Positions 50,574 to 58,552 of a DNA stretch of 64,000 bases are shown piece after piece. Below the pieces are notes generated by a model. It had not been told where the DNA came from. It did not search any database and was given only the letters and a program-made list of their open reading frames with translations. Both the position numbers and the translations under genes were made by a program. The DNA comes from Bradyrhizobium sp. cir1 (GTDB taxonomy: Bacteria; Pseudomonadota; Alphaproteobacteria; Rhizobiales; Xanthobacteraceae): positions 1-64,000 of the forward strand of contig NZ_JACIHE010000015.1 of the NCBI RefSeq assembly GCF_014198245.1, given 5' to 3'. Every line of letters begins with the position of its first letter. Within the stretch, counting starts at the first letter, position 1.

Positions 50574-52124
50574 ATGCCAAAACGAGTGTTGCTTGGTCTC
50601 CTCCTCGCTTGCGGCCTCACGGCCCCGGCGCTGGCGCAAGAGCCGAAAACTGGGGGTGTGATCAATGCCGTGATCCAGCCCGAGCCGCCCGGCCTGATGC
50701 TGGCGATGGTCCAGAACGGCCCGGTCCAGATGGTATCGGGCAACATTTTCGAGGGCCTGCTGCGCTACAGCCCCAAGCTCGAGCCGCTGCCGGAGCTTGC
50801 CGAAAGCTGGAGCGTCAGCGAGGACGCCAAGACCTACACCTTCAAGCTGAGGAAGGGCGTGACCTGGCATGATGGTAAGCCCTTCACCGCCGCCGACGTC
50901 CTGTTCTCGATGGAGATGCTGAAGCAGACGCATGCGCGTGCCCGCACCAATTTGGCGCAGGTCGACAAGATCGAGACGCCCGACGACTATACGGTGGTCT
51001 TCACGCTGAAGCAGCCGTTCGGTCCGTTCCTCGGCATCTTCGAGGTCGGCTCGATGCCGATCGTGCCGAAACATCTCTATGAAGGCACCGACTGGAAGAC
51101 CAACCCCTACAACAACGCGCCGGTCGGCACCGGCCCCTTCATGTTCAAGGAGTGGCAGAAGGGCTCGTTCATCCGCCTGGTCAAGAACCCGAACTATTAC
51201 GAGAAGGGCAAACCCTATCTCGATGAGATCTACTGGCAGATCATTCCCGACGCCGCGGCGCGCTCGGTGGCGTACGAGACCGGCAAGGTCGACGTGCTGC
51301 CCGGCGGCTCGGTCGAGAATTTCGACGTGCCGCGGCTGTCCAAGCTGAAGGACACCTGCGTTACCGGCGCCGGCTGGGAGTTCTTCTCGCCGCTGGCCTG
51401 GCTATGGCTGAACAACCGCCAGGGTCCGCTCGCCGACAAGCGGGTGCGGCAGGCAGTCATGTATGCGATCGATCGCGATTTCGCCAAGGACGTGATCTGG
51501 AACGGGCTCGGCAAGGTCGCGACCGGCCCGTCCGCCTCGACCATCAAGTTCTACACCGATGACGTGCCGAAATACCCTTACAATCCGGCCAAGGCCAAGG
51601 CGCTGCTGAAGGAAGCCGGCTACAAGGGCGAGAAGATCCGCCTGCTGCCGCTCGCCTATGGCGAGACCTGGCAGCGCTGGGGTGAAGCCGTGAAGCAGAA
51701 CCTCCAGGACGTCGGCATGAACATCGAGACGATCGCCACCGACGTTGCCGGCGGCAACCAGAAGATCGGCGACTGGGACTATGACATCGCCTTCACCTAC
51801 CTCTACCAGTATGGCGATCCCGCGCTCGGGGTCGGCCGCAACTATATCTCCAGCAACATCGCGAAGGGGCAGGTCTTCAACAACGTCGAGGGCTACTCCA
51901 ACCCGGAGATCGACAAGCTGTTCGCTGACGGCGCGACCGCGACCCCGGATTCCAAGCGCAAGGAGATCTACGACAAGGCGCAGAAGATCCTGGTCGAGGA
52001 CGTGCCGGTGGCCTGGATGCTGGAGCTGCAGTTCCCGACCATCACGCGCTGCAAGGTCAAGAACCTGATCACCACGGGGATCGGGGTCAATGACGGCTTC
52101 AAGGACGCATGGCTCGACAAGTAA
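50574..52124 (+). CDS. Family-5 ABC transporter substrate-binding protein (second locus)
   Basis: Periplasmic binding protein of 516 residues. Signal peptide KRVLLGLLLACGLTAPALA is cut before QEPKTGG. The SBP_bac_5 pattern is clear: ISEGLLRYSPKLEPLPELAE-like GNIFEGLLRYSPKLEPLPEL, LRKGVTWHDGKPFTAADVLFS and GTGPFMFKEW. It is first in a four-gene importer (binding protein, two permeases, fused ATPase). It differs widely from the two binding proteins at 9.9-13.4 kb, so the importers are not recent copies. Confidence 0.93.
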   Translation: MPKRVLLGLLLACGLTAPALAQEPKTGGVINAVIQPEPPGLMLAMVQNGPVQMVSGNIFEGLLRYSPKLEPLPELAESWSVSEDAKTYTFKLRKGVTWHDGKPFTAADVLFSMEMLKQTHARARTNLAQVDKIETPDDYTVVFTLKQPFGPFLGIFEVGSMPIVPKHLYEGTDWKTNPYNNAPVGTGPFMFKEWQKGSFIRLVKNPNYYEKGKPYLDEIYWQIIPDAAARSVAYETGKVDVLPGGSVENFDVPRLSKLKDTCVTGAGWEFFSPLAWLWLNNRQGPLADKRVRQAVMYAIDRDFAKDVIWNGLGKVATGPSASTIKFYTDDVPKYPYNPAKAKALLKEAGYKGEKIRLLPLAYGETWQRWGEAVKQNLQDVGMNIETIATDVAGGNQKIGDWDYDIAFTYLYQYGDPALGVGRNYISSNIAKGQVFNNVEGYSNPEIDKLFADGATATPDSKRKEIYDKAQKILVEDVPVAWMLELQFPTITRCKVKNLITTGIGVNDGFKDAWLDK

Positions 52125-52139
52125 GGGCGTTCCTTCCTT

Positions 52140-52297
52140 CACCTCTCCCCGCTTGCGGGGAGAGGTCGAATGTGCGCATGGCGCACATTCGGGTGAGGGG
52201 GAGTCTCCACGAGTCCAACTGCTGATATCCTCGCGGAGAGTCCCCCTCACCCCAACCCTCTCCCCGCAAGAGCGGGGCGAGGGAGCGCACCACCCCA
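52140..52297. repeat. Bradyrhizobium-type intergenic palindromic repeat, copy 4
   Basis: Best-preserved copy: CCTCTCCCCGCTTGCGGGGA hairpin with a two-base loop at 52142-52165, a second palindrome AATGTGCGCATGGCGCACATT, GGGTGAGGGGGAGTC, its inverse GAGTCCCCCTCACCCC, then CCCTCTCCCCGC and GCGGGGCGAGGGAGCGCACC. It stands between the binding-protein gene and the permeases, as in the other importer locus. Confidence 0.82.
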
Positions 52298-52334
52298 GTG
52301 GCTCCAGGTCACGCTACAAGATATGACTCACTAG

Positions 52335-53306
52335 ATGCTCTCCTTCGTCGCTCAGCGTGTCGTGAAGGGCGTGATCGTCCTGCTCGCGATCGTCGTCCTC
52401 AATTTCTTCCTGATCCGGCTCGCGCCCGGCGACCCCGCGATCGTAATGGCGGGCGAGGCCGGCGCCAGTGACCAGATCTTCGTCAAGCAGCTCCGGGAGA
52501 AGTTCGGCCTCGACAAGCCGCTGCCCGAGCAGCTCTTCATCTACGTCAAGGGCGTCGCCACCCTCGACCTCGGCTTCTCCTTCCGCCAGCAGGCGCCGGT
52601 CGCCAGGCTGATCGGCGAACGGCTGCCGGCAACGCTGCTGCTGACGCTGACCGCCTTCGCGATCTCACTCGTGCTCGGCATCCTCTTCGGCACCTTCGCG
52701 GCACGCTTTGCCGGAACCTTTCTCGACACCGGCATCACCGTGTTCGCGCTGATCTTCTACGCCATGCCGATCTTCTGGGTGGCGCTGATGGGCATCCTGC
52801 TGTTCTCGGTCACCATGGATTGGTTGCCGAGCTTCGGTTACGAGACGGTCGGCGCCAACCTCACCGGCCTTGCCCATGCGGTCGACGTCGCAAAGCACCT
52901 GATCATGCCGGCGATGACGCTCGGCCTGTTCTTCATGGCGACCTACACCCGCATGACGCGCGCCTCGATGCTGGAGGTGAAGCGGCTCGACTTCGTCAAG
53001 ACGGCGCGCGCGAAGGGCCTCGCCGATGCCGTGATCCAGCGCCGCCACGTGCTGCGCAACGCGCTGCTGCCGGTCGTGACGCTTGCCGGCGTGCATTCCG
53101 GCACGCTGATCGGCGGCGCCGTCATCACCGAGACCGTATTCGCCTGGCCCGGCATCGGCCGCCTGATGTACGACGCGCTGCTGCAGCGCGACTACAATCT
53201 GCTGCTCGGCGTCTTCGTGATCTGCTCCGCCATGGTCCTGATCTTCAACCTCATCACCGACCTCGTCTATCGCCTGGTCGATCCGCGCATCGAATACGCC
53301 ACATGA
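52335..53306 (+). CDS. Peptide-type ABC transporter permease (DppB-like, second locus)
   Basis: Inner-membrane permease, 323 residues, six helices. Opening VAQRVVKGVIVLLAIVVLNF then RLAPGDPAIVMAGEAG is diagnostic. The ATPase-contact loop is LDFVKTARAKGLADAVIQRR near 215-235 and the end is VDPRIEYAT. Stop overlaps the next gene's start (ATGA). Confidence 0.93.
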   Translation: MLSFVAQRVVKGVIVLLAIVVLNFFLIRLAPGDPAIVMAGEAGASDQIFVKQLREKFGLDKPLPEQLFIYVKGVATLDLGFSFRQQAPVARLIGERLPATLLLTLTAFAISLVLGILFGTFAARFAGTFLDTGITVFALIFYAMPIFWVALMGILLFSVTMDWLPSFGYETVGANLTGLAHAVDVAKHLIMPAMTLGLFFMATYTRMTRASMLEVKRLDFVKTARAKGLADAVIQRRHVLRNALLPVVTLAGVHSGTLIGGAVITETVFAWPGIGRLMYDALLQRDYNLLLGVFVICSAMVLIFNLITDLVYRLVDPRIEYAT

Positions 53307-54142
53307 AACAGTTCTGGAAATCGATGCTGAAGAGCCCCAGCGGCGTCATCGGCCTCATCATCCTCCTGCTCGCGATCTCGGTTGCCGTGTTCGGACCGAT
53401 GCTGTTCCCGAACTCGCCCTGGCGCATGGTGCAGCGGCCGTTCCTGCCGCCCTTCACGCTTTCGACCGTGCCGCTCGGCACCGATGCGCTCGGCCGCGAC
53501 GTGTTCGCCGGCATGATCTTCGGCGCCCGCGTGTCGCTGCTGGTCGGTCTCGTCTCCACCCTGGTCGCGCTGGTCGTCGGCGTTCCCATCGGCGCCATGG
53601 CCGGTTATTTCGGCGGCAAGGTCGACGACGCCCTGATGCGCTTCACCGAATTCTTCCAGACCATCCCGAGCTTCGCGCTCGCGATCGTGCTGGTCGCTAT
53701 CCTGCAGCCTTCGATCTATTCGATCGTGGCCTCGATCGCGGTGGTGAGCTGGCCACCGGTCGCCCGCCTCGTGCGCGGCGAGGTGCTGTCGCTGCGCACG
53801 CGCGAATACGTCCAGGCCGCTGTGGTCACCGGCCAGAGCAACAGCTGGATCATCCTGCGCGAGATCCTGCCCAACGCGCTGTCGCCGGTGATCGTGCTGG
53901 CCTCGCTGATGGTGGCGACCGCGATCCTTTTGGAATCCTCGCTGGCGTTCCTCGGCCTCGGCGATCCCAACCTGATCTCCTGGGGCTACATGGTCGGCGC
54001 CGGCCGCACCGTGATCCGCCAGGCCTGGTGGATCACCGTCTTCCCCGGCGTCGCCATCCTGATCTCGGTGCTCGGACTGAACCTGATCGGCGAAGGCCTC
54101 AACGACGCGCTCAATCCGCGCCTGTCGCGCGAGGGCCGCTGA
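53303..54142 (+). CDS. Peptide-type ABC transporter permease (DppC-like, second locus)
   Basis: Inner-membrane permease of 279 residues starting MKQFWKS. The motif PLGTDALGRDVFAGMIFGAR is near 55-75 and the coupling loop REYVQAAVVTGQSNSWIILR near 170-190. A longer frame from 52820 is shadow sequence over the DppB-like gene and is rejected. Its last base is shared with the ATPase start (TGATG). Confidence 0.93.
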   Translation: MKQFWKSMLKSPSGVIGLIILLLAISVAVFGPMLFPNSPWRMVQRPFLPPFTLSTVPLGTDALGRDVFAGMIFGARVSLLVGLVSTLVALVVGVPIGAMAGYFGGKVDDALMRFTEFFQTIPSFALAIVLVAILQPSIYSIVASIAVVSWPPVARLVRGEVLSLRTREYVQAAVVTGQSNSWIILREILPNALSPVIVLASLMVATAILLESSLAFLGLGDPNLISWGYMVGAGRTVIRQAWWITVFPGVAILISVLGLNLIGEGLNDALNPRLSREGR

Positions 54143-55764
54143 TGATGACCGCGCCGCCCGCCGTCTCGATCAAGAACCTGCAAATCGCGTTGCCCAAGGG
54201 CGCCGAGCGTCCCTTCGCCGTCGACGGCGTCTCGCTGGACCTGCGGCCCGGCAAGATCGTCTGCGTCGTCGGCGAATCCGGTTCCGGCAAGTCGATGTGC
54301 GCGCATGCGCTGATGGGCCTGTTGCCGGACACGGTCTCGGTCGCCTCCGGCGAGATCCAGTTCGAAGGCCGCGACCTGCTCAAGCTCGACGACGACGGCT
54401 GGCGCGATTTGCGCGGCCGCCGGCTCGCGATGATCTTCCAGGAGCCGATGACCGCGCTCAATCCGTTGATGCGGATCGGCGACCAGATGGCGGAGATGTT
54501 CGAGGCGCACGGCCTGCTGACGCCCAAGGAGCGGCGCGCCAAGGCCCTGTCGCTGGCGCGCGAGGTCGGCCTGCCCGACCCCGAGCGCATCGTGCGCGCC
54601 TATCCGCACCAGCTCTCCGGCGGCCAGCGCCAGCGCGCCATGATCGCGATGGCGCTCGCGCTCGAGCCGGCCGTGCTGGTCGCGGACGAACCGACCACCG
54701 CGCTCGACGTCACCACGCAGGCGCAGATCCTGAAATTGATCCGCAATCTCCAGCGCAACCGCAACATGGCGGTGATGTTCATCACCCATGATTTCGGCGT
54801 GGTCGCCGACATCGCCGACCAAGTCGTGGTGCTCCGGCATGGCAAGGTCGTCGAGGAAGGTCCGGCCTCTGCCGTCTTCAACGAGCCGCAGCACGACTAC
54901 ACCAAGGCATTGCTCGCTGCCGTGCCGTCGATGGATCCGCCGGTGCGCGAGGCGCTCGACGAGCAGGCCAGGGCCGTCGAGGTGATCGGGCTGGACAAGA
55001 CCTACGTCACCTCGGGCGGCTGGTTTCGCGAGGACCGCCGCGTTGATGCGGCGCGCGGGGTCAACTTCAACATCCTCAGGGGCGAGACGCTCGGCCTCGT
55101 CGGCGAATCCGGCTCCGGCAAATCGTCGGTGGCACGCCTCGTCATGCGGCTGATCGAAGCCGACCGCGGCACGGTGCGGATCGGCGAAACCGATCTCACC
55201 TCACTCTCGGGCAAGGCGCTACGCGCCGAGCGCCACCGTATTCAGATGATCTTCCAGGATCCGTTCGCCTCGCTCAATCCCCGCCGCAAGATCGGCCACA
55301 TCATCACCGACGGCCCGATCGCGGCCGGCACCGATCCGAAGGTCGCCTTCGACCGCGCCCGCGATCTCTTGAAGATGGTCGGCCTGGATGCCGGCGCACT
55401 GGAACGCTATCCGCACGAGTTCTCCGGCGGCCAGCGCCAGCGCATCGGCATTGCGCGCGCGCTCGCGCTCGAGCCCGAGATCATCGTCGCGGACGAAGCG
55501 GTCTCCGCACTCGATGTCTCGGTGCAGGCGCAGGTGTTGAAGCTGCTCGAGGACCTCAAGGCGCGCCTTGGCCTGTCGATGCTGTTCATCACCCACGACT
55601 TACGCGTCGCCGCCCAGATCTGCGACCGCATCGCGGTGATGCAGCGCGGTGCCATCGTCGAGTTGAAGCCGACCGCACAACTCTTCGCCGCGCCCGAGCA
55701 TGTGTATACGCGCGAGCTGCTGGCGGCAGTGCCGGGGCGGAAGGAGCGCGCGCCGGCAGCGTAA
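54142..55764 (+). CDS. Fused dipeptide ABC ATPase (DppD-DppF type)
   Basis: A 540-residue protein with two complete ATPase modules. First module: Walker A GESGSGKSMCAHALMG near 45-60, signature LSGGQRQRAMIAMAL, Walker B VLVADEPTTALD. Second module from about 285: Walker A GESGSGKSSVARLVMR near 322, signature FSGGQRQRIGIARAL, Walker B IIVADEAVSALD. The C-terminal oligopeptide extension with its cysteines is missing from both halves, as is usual in fused versions. ATG at 54142 overlaps the permease stop. Confidence 0.93.
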   Translation: MMTAPPAVSIKNLQIALPKGAERPFAVDGVSLDLRPGKIVCVVGESGSGKSMCAHALMGLLPDTVSVASGEIQFEGRDLLKLDDDGWRDLRGRRLAMIFQEPMTALNPLMRIGDQMAEMFEAHGLLTPKERRAKALSLAREVGLPDPERIVRAYPHQLSGGQRQRAMIAMALALEPAVLVADEPTTALDVTTQAQILKLIRNLQRNRNMAVMFITHDFGVVADIADQVVVLRHGKVVEEGPASAVFNEPQHDYTKALLAAVPSMDPPVREALDEQARAVEVIGLDKTYVTSGGWFREDRRVDAARGVNFNILRGETLGLVGESGSGKSSVARLVMRLIEADRGTVRIGETDLTSLSGKALRAERHRIQMIFQDPFASLNPRRKIGHIITDGPIAAGTDPKVAFDRARDLLKMVGLDAGALERYPHEFSGGQRQRIGIARALALEPEIIVADEAVSALDVSVQAQVLKLLEDLKARLGLSMLFITHDLRVAAQICDRIAVMQRGAIVELKPTAQLFAAPEHVYTRELLAAVPGRKERAPAA

Positions 55765-56134
55765 GCGGCTGGTCGTCGTTCATCGACCTTCGTGATGGTT
55801 CCAAAAACTTGCACGCTCCAGCAGTCGAAACAAATTCGATCCAGCAGCATTTGCTTCGTGGACCATCGTTGCCGATGGCAGCAAGGAGTAAGTCGACACC
55901 AGCAATCGTTCGCGCGCCGGCGAGATCCGTACAACGAGTGTGACGTAGTGAACGGATTCACAACCCGGCGTGTGAGACACACCGGGGAAGTTGGGTTCTT
56001 TGGGACGCGGTCACGCGCTTTTTATCCGTCGTGATCAGATACGCCGCTTCATAGCCGAAGGCGGCACCTTAGATGACCATTGAATGATCAACGTCATCTC
56101 ATGACGGACTCATAAACTGATATTCGGAGCCAAC
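55765..56134. other. Intergenic region with no clear gene
   Basis: A 370-base gap. A short leftward frame (55780-55980) contains MVHEANAAGSNLFRLLERA, which faintly recalls the start of Phd/YefM antitoxins, but it lacks a ribosome site and a full domain. Base composition is lower in GC than the surroundings. A promoter for the small genes at 56135-56517 must lie at its right end. Confidence 0.4.
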
Positions 56135-56311
56135 ATGGGCGAAGTTATTCGATTTGTCTCGAAATCCGAACGCGAGCGAGCACGCCTCATCGCGGAGGCT
56201 CGCGCCATCTACGACAGCATCTTCCCACCGGCCGATCCGGCCAACGAGGGGCAGGACAAGCCGGCGATCGGTCGCCCGTTCATCGGCCGCGAGAGGGGTA
56301 ATCTGTCGTGA
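56135..56311 (+). CDS. Small charged hypothetical protein
   Basis: A 58-residue protein with GGAG eight bases before its ATG. Sequence begins with GEVIRFVSKSERERARLIAE, a charged amphipathic helix, and ends in a Pro/Gly-rich tail. Its TGA overlaps the GTG start of the next gene (GTGA), evidence that both are translated. No family known to me; recurring as an annotation-missed pair in this type of genome is possible but not shown. Confidence 0.6.
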   Translation: MGEVIRFVSKSERERARLIAEARAIYDSIFPPADPANEGQDKPAIGRPFIGRERGNLS

Positions 56312-56517
56312 TCAAGATCATTGCCGTACTCTGCAGCCTCGCCTCTCCGACCAATTGCCACGAGCAGATCGTCACCACCTCGGACTTCGCACAGGTCTCG
56401 GTGCAGTCCTGCCTGATGGGCGCGCCGCAGCTCGCCGAATGGATGAACCAGCATCCGGCCGAGCGCCTGGCGGCATGGCGCTGCGTGATCGGTCAACAGA
56501 CCGGCCGCGGGATCTAG
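56308..56517 (+). CDS. Small hypothetical protein with conserved-looking cysteines
   Basis: A 69-residue protein from GTG 56308, coupled to the upstream small gene. It has a short hydrophobic start (IKIIAVLCSLASPTNC) and cysteines at about 9, 17, 35 and 59 (the last in WRCVIGQQ). It may be exported or membrane-attached, with disulfides. Function unknown. Confidence 0.6.
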   Translation: MIKIIAVLCSLASPTNCHEQIVTTSDFAQVSVQSCLMGAPQLAEWMNQHPAERLAAWRCVIGQQTGRGI

Positions 56518-56642
56518 GCGCGGACGCCCGCTTTCGGTGGCTTCGCGCCTCGGCGTGATCGCCCTTGACTGAAAAGCACATCTCGAGCCGGGGACGGCGC
56601 GAGCAAAGCGGTGACGACACTCCATTGCCCGCACGGGCGCGC

Positions 56643-56933
56643 TTATCTCGTGGTGTTGCTCCAGGTCGGAACCGCGTTGGTCACGCCGACCGACGGCCAA
56701 TTGTACGACCCGATCGACGGCGCCGTAACCGTGCCGACTGTCTGTCCCGACGAGCCGTAAGCCGCCCTGGGCTGAGCTGCTACCGGCGCCCCGGCACCGC
56801 TATAGGTCGGACCCACCACGGTTGTGTTGTAATAATGTCTGCTCGAGCGGGCCTTCTTCGCTTCAGCCGCGAAGGGAGCAGCAAGCAGTCCGGCAGTGAT
56901 GAGTGCGGCGATGGCGAGCCTGGTGTTGGTCAT
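56643..56933 (-). CDS. Secreted hypothetical protein
   Basis: A 96-residue exported protein. Signal peptide MTNTRLAIAALITAGLLAA continuing to FAAEAKKARSS; the mature part is rich in Gly, Ser, Thr, Tyr and Pro (RHYYNTTVVGPTYSGAGAP). GAGGAGGGATC precedes the ATG. No family recognised; composition suggests a disordered surface or periplasmic protein. Confidence 0.7.
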   Translation of the reverse strand: MTNTRLAIAALITAGLLAAPFAAEAKKARSSRHYYNTTVVGPTYSGAGAPVAAQPRAAYGSSGQTVGTVTAPSIGSYNWPSVGVTNAVPTWSNTTR

Positions 56934-57115
56934 GGCTGATCCCTCCTCGCTGGGGTGCCCCTTTCGTCATCTGATCATGCATCGGAAGATTTCCATAGGC
57001 CTCTCGTTCATAACTCCGTGCGCGCGCGAAGGTGCCGCAGCGGGGCGCGCCGCCTTCGGATGGACCCGAATCAGCGCTAGTGCATGGCCTGAACGACTTC
57101 CTGGACGCGAGTGAC

Positions 57116-57436
57116 ATGACCGGCCCTGAACTGAAGCAGCTTCGCAGCGACCTCTCCGACGTCATCGAGCGCAAGCTGACGGCAGCCGATATGGCGAGGC
57201 TCTGTGGCTTGCCGGAGAAGGGCGGGGCAGACACGATCCGGCGCTGGGAGGTGAGCGGCCCGACGCCGTCGGCGACCAAGGTGCTGCGCGTGCTCGCGAT
57301 GGCGAGCGAGCGCTATCCGATCCTGGAGAAGTTCGACATCTTCGATCGTCACGACGTGCGCGAGGAGGACCGGCCTGCCAAGCGCGCAGCGTTCCGCGCG
57401 CAAATGCGCGACGAGGTACTGCGGCGTCTTGGTTAA
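57116..57436 (+). CDS. Helix-turn-helix (XRE-like) DNA-binding protein
   Basis: A 106-residue protein. The helix-turn-helix is LTAADMARLCGLPEKGGADT followed by IRRWEVSGPTPSATKVLRVL, the arrangement of plasmid-type and YiaG-like XRE proteins. The start at 57116 follows GAG at weak distance; a GTG at 57080 is an alternative. It lies upstream of the outer-membrane barrel gene, but there is no sign that it controls it. Confidence 0.75.
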   Translation: MTGPELKQLRSDLSDVIERKLTAADMARLCGLPEKGGADTIRRWEVSGPTPSATKVLRVLAMASERYPILEKFDIFDRHDVREEDRPAKRAAFRAQMRDEVLRRLG

Positions 57437-57493
57437 CGAAACACGCGCGCAAGCTCACCAGCCGCGCAGAATTAAGCCTTCCTTCAGCATTTC

Positions 57494-57508
57494 TTAAGCT
57501 GCCATTAA
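57494..57508. promoter_or_regulatory. CtrA-type box candidate upstream of the barrel gene
   Basis: TTAAGCTGCCATTAA fits the alphaproteobacterial CtrA pattern TTAA-N7-TTAA. A third TTAAGC lies 22 bases to the left (57472-57477). It is about 155 bases before the barrel start. The last position of the full consensus (TTAAC) is G here, so the match is partial. Confidence 0.4.
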
Positions 57509-57661
57509 GCACAAAAATCAATTGCAGCCCAATAAGTTAGGCTGGCTGCCGCTGTGCCACGGATGTGACAGCATTTTCGTCAAAAGCAAGCTATCTGCAA
57601 AACCAACGACGGCGCGAAAGAGCGCGCCTGCCGGGGACCTTACGTGTTGGAGTTCAAGACT

Positions 57662-58387
57662 ATGAAGAAGATTCTGTTTGCGACCGTGGCGCTGCTGGTG
57701 GCGGGCGCTGCCGCGCCGGCCGTCGGTGCCGATCTCGGTAACCGCAACTACTACAAGACGCCGGCGCCGGCCTACGTCGCGCCGATCTATAACTGGACCG
57801 GCTTCTACATTGGTGGCCATCTCGGCGGCGCCTTCTCCAGCGACAACAATTTCAACGGCCTTTCCACCGGCAACAACGGCAATGGCCGTTTCCTCGGCGG
57901 CGTGCAGGTCGGTGCGGACTGGCAGTTCAACCCGAACTTCGTGGTCGGCGTCGAAGGCCAGTATTCCTGGCTGTCCGGCAGCGTCGGTGCGGTGTTCCCG
58001 GGCGGCGTCGCCTACACCAATGATCAGCGTGGCCTCGGCTCGATCACCGGCCGCGTCGGCTACACCTGGGGTCCGGGCCTCGTTTACGTGAAGGGCGGCT
58101 ACGCCTATTCCGACAACAACGAGAAGGTGACCGTAGGCGGCGTGCCGACCGCTTTCGTCATCACCGGCGACCACCGCAACGGCTACACCGTCGGCGCCGG
58201 CCTCGAATACATGTTTGCCCCGAACTGGTCGGCCAAGGCCGAGTACCAATACTACAATTTCGGCGACGCGAGCTTCACCGGCGGTCCGCTGGCGGGCACC
58301 GGCAGCTTCACCACCGACGACCACACGGTCAAGGCGGGCCTCAACTACCGCTTCAACTGGGCGAGCCCAGCGGTCGCGCGCTACTGA
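57662..58387 (+). CDS. Outer-membrane beta-barrel protein (Omp25/RopB-like)
   Basis: A 241-residue outer-membrane protein. Signal peptide KKILFATVALLVAGAAAPAV is cut before GADLG. The first strand is the family hallmark YNWTGFYIGGHLGGAF, the middle repeats GRVGYTWGPGLVYVKGGYAY, and the end is VKAGLNYRFNW...ARY with aromatic C-terminus for outer-membrane insertion. The ATG at 57662 follows GGAG. A strong terminator follows. A CtrA-type box is 155 bases upstream. Confidence 0.9.
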   Translation: MKKILFATVALLVAGAAAPAVGADLGNRNYYKTPAPAYVAPIYNWTGFYIGGHLGGAFSSDNNFNGLSTGNNGNGRFLGGVQVGADWQFNPNFVVGVEGQYSWLSGSVGAVFPGGVAYTNDQRGLGSITGRVGYTWGPGLVYVKGGYAYSDNNEKVTVGGVPTAFVITGDHRNGYTVGAGLEYMFAPNWSAKAEYQYYNFGDASFTGGPLAGTGSFTTDDHTVKAGLNYRFNWASPAVARY

Positions 58388-58413
58388 TCGGCTGGCAAAA
58401 CCTCAATCCGACC

Positions 58414-58447
58414 AAGGGCCGGCGATCTCGCCGGCCCTTCTTTTTTC
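58414..58447 (+). terminator. Factor-independent terminator of the barrel gene
   Basis: AAGGGCCGGCGA (58414-58425) and TCGCCGGCCCTT (58428-58439) pair fully, followed by C and a run of six T. The clearest terminator in the window. Confidence 0.9.
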
Positions 58448-58552
58448 GCTGTGCGGAACCAACGCAAGCGATTGCACCAATTGCGATTTTTTTAACCGGC
58501 CCTGCCGATACTGCCCGCCACAAAACAGAAGCAAGAGCGTGGGGGAATTTCG

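Noticed and set aside
49719..51074. An apparent 451-residue TetR-fusion protein
   Set aside because: The extra N-terminal part lies antisense to the binding-protein gene and shows no domain. The TetR start at 50357 gives normal length.
52820..54142. An apparent extended DppC-like protein
   Set aside because: The N-terminal extension is a shadow of the DppB-like gene; the real start at 53303 overlaps the DppB stop by ATGA.
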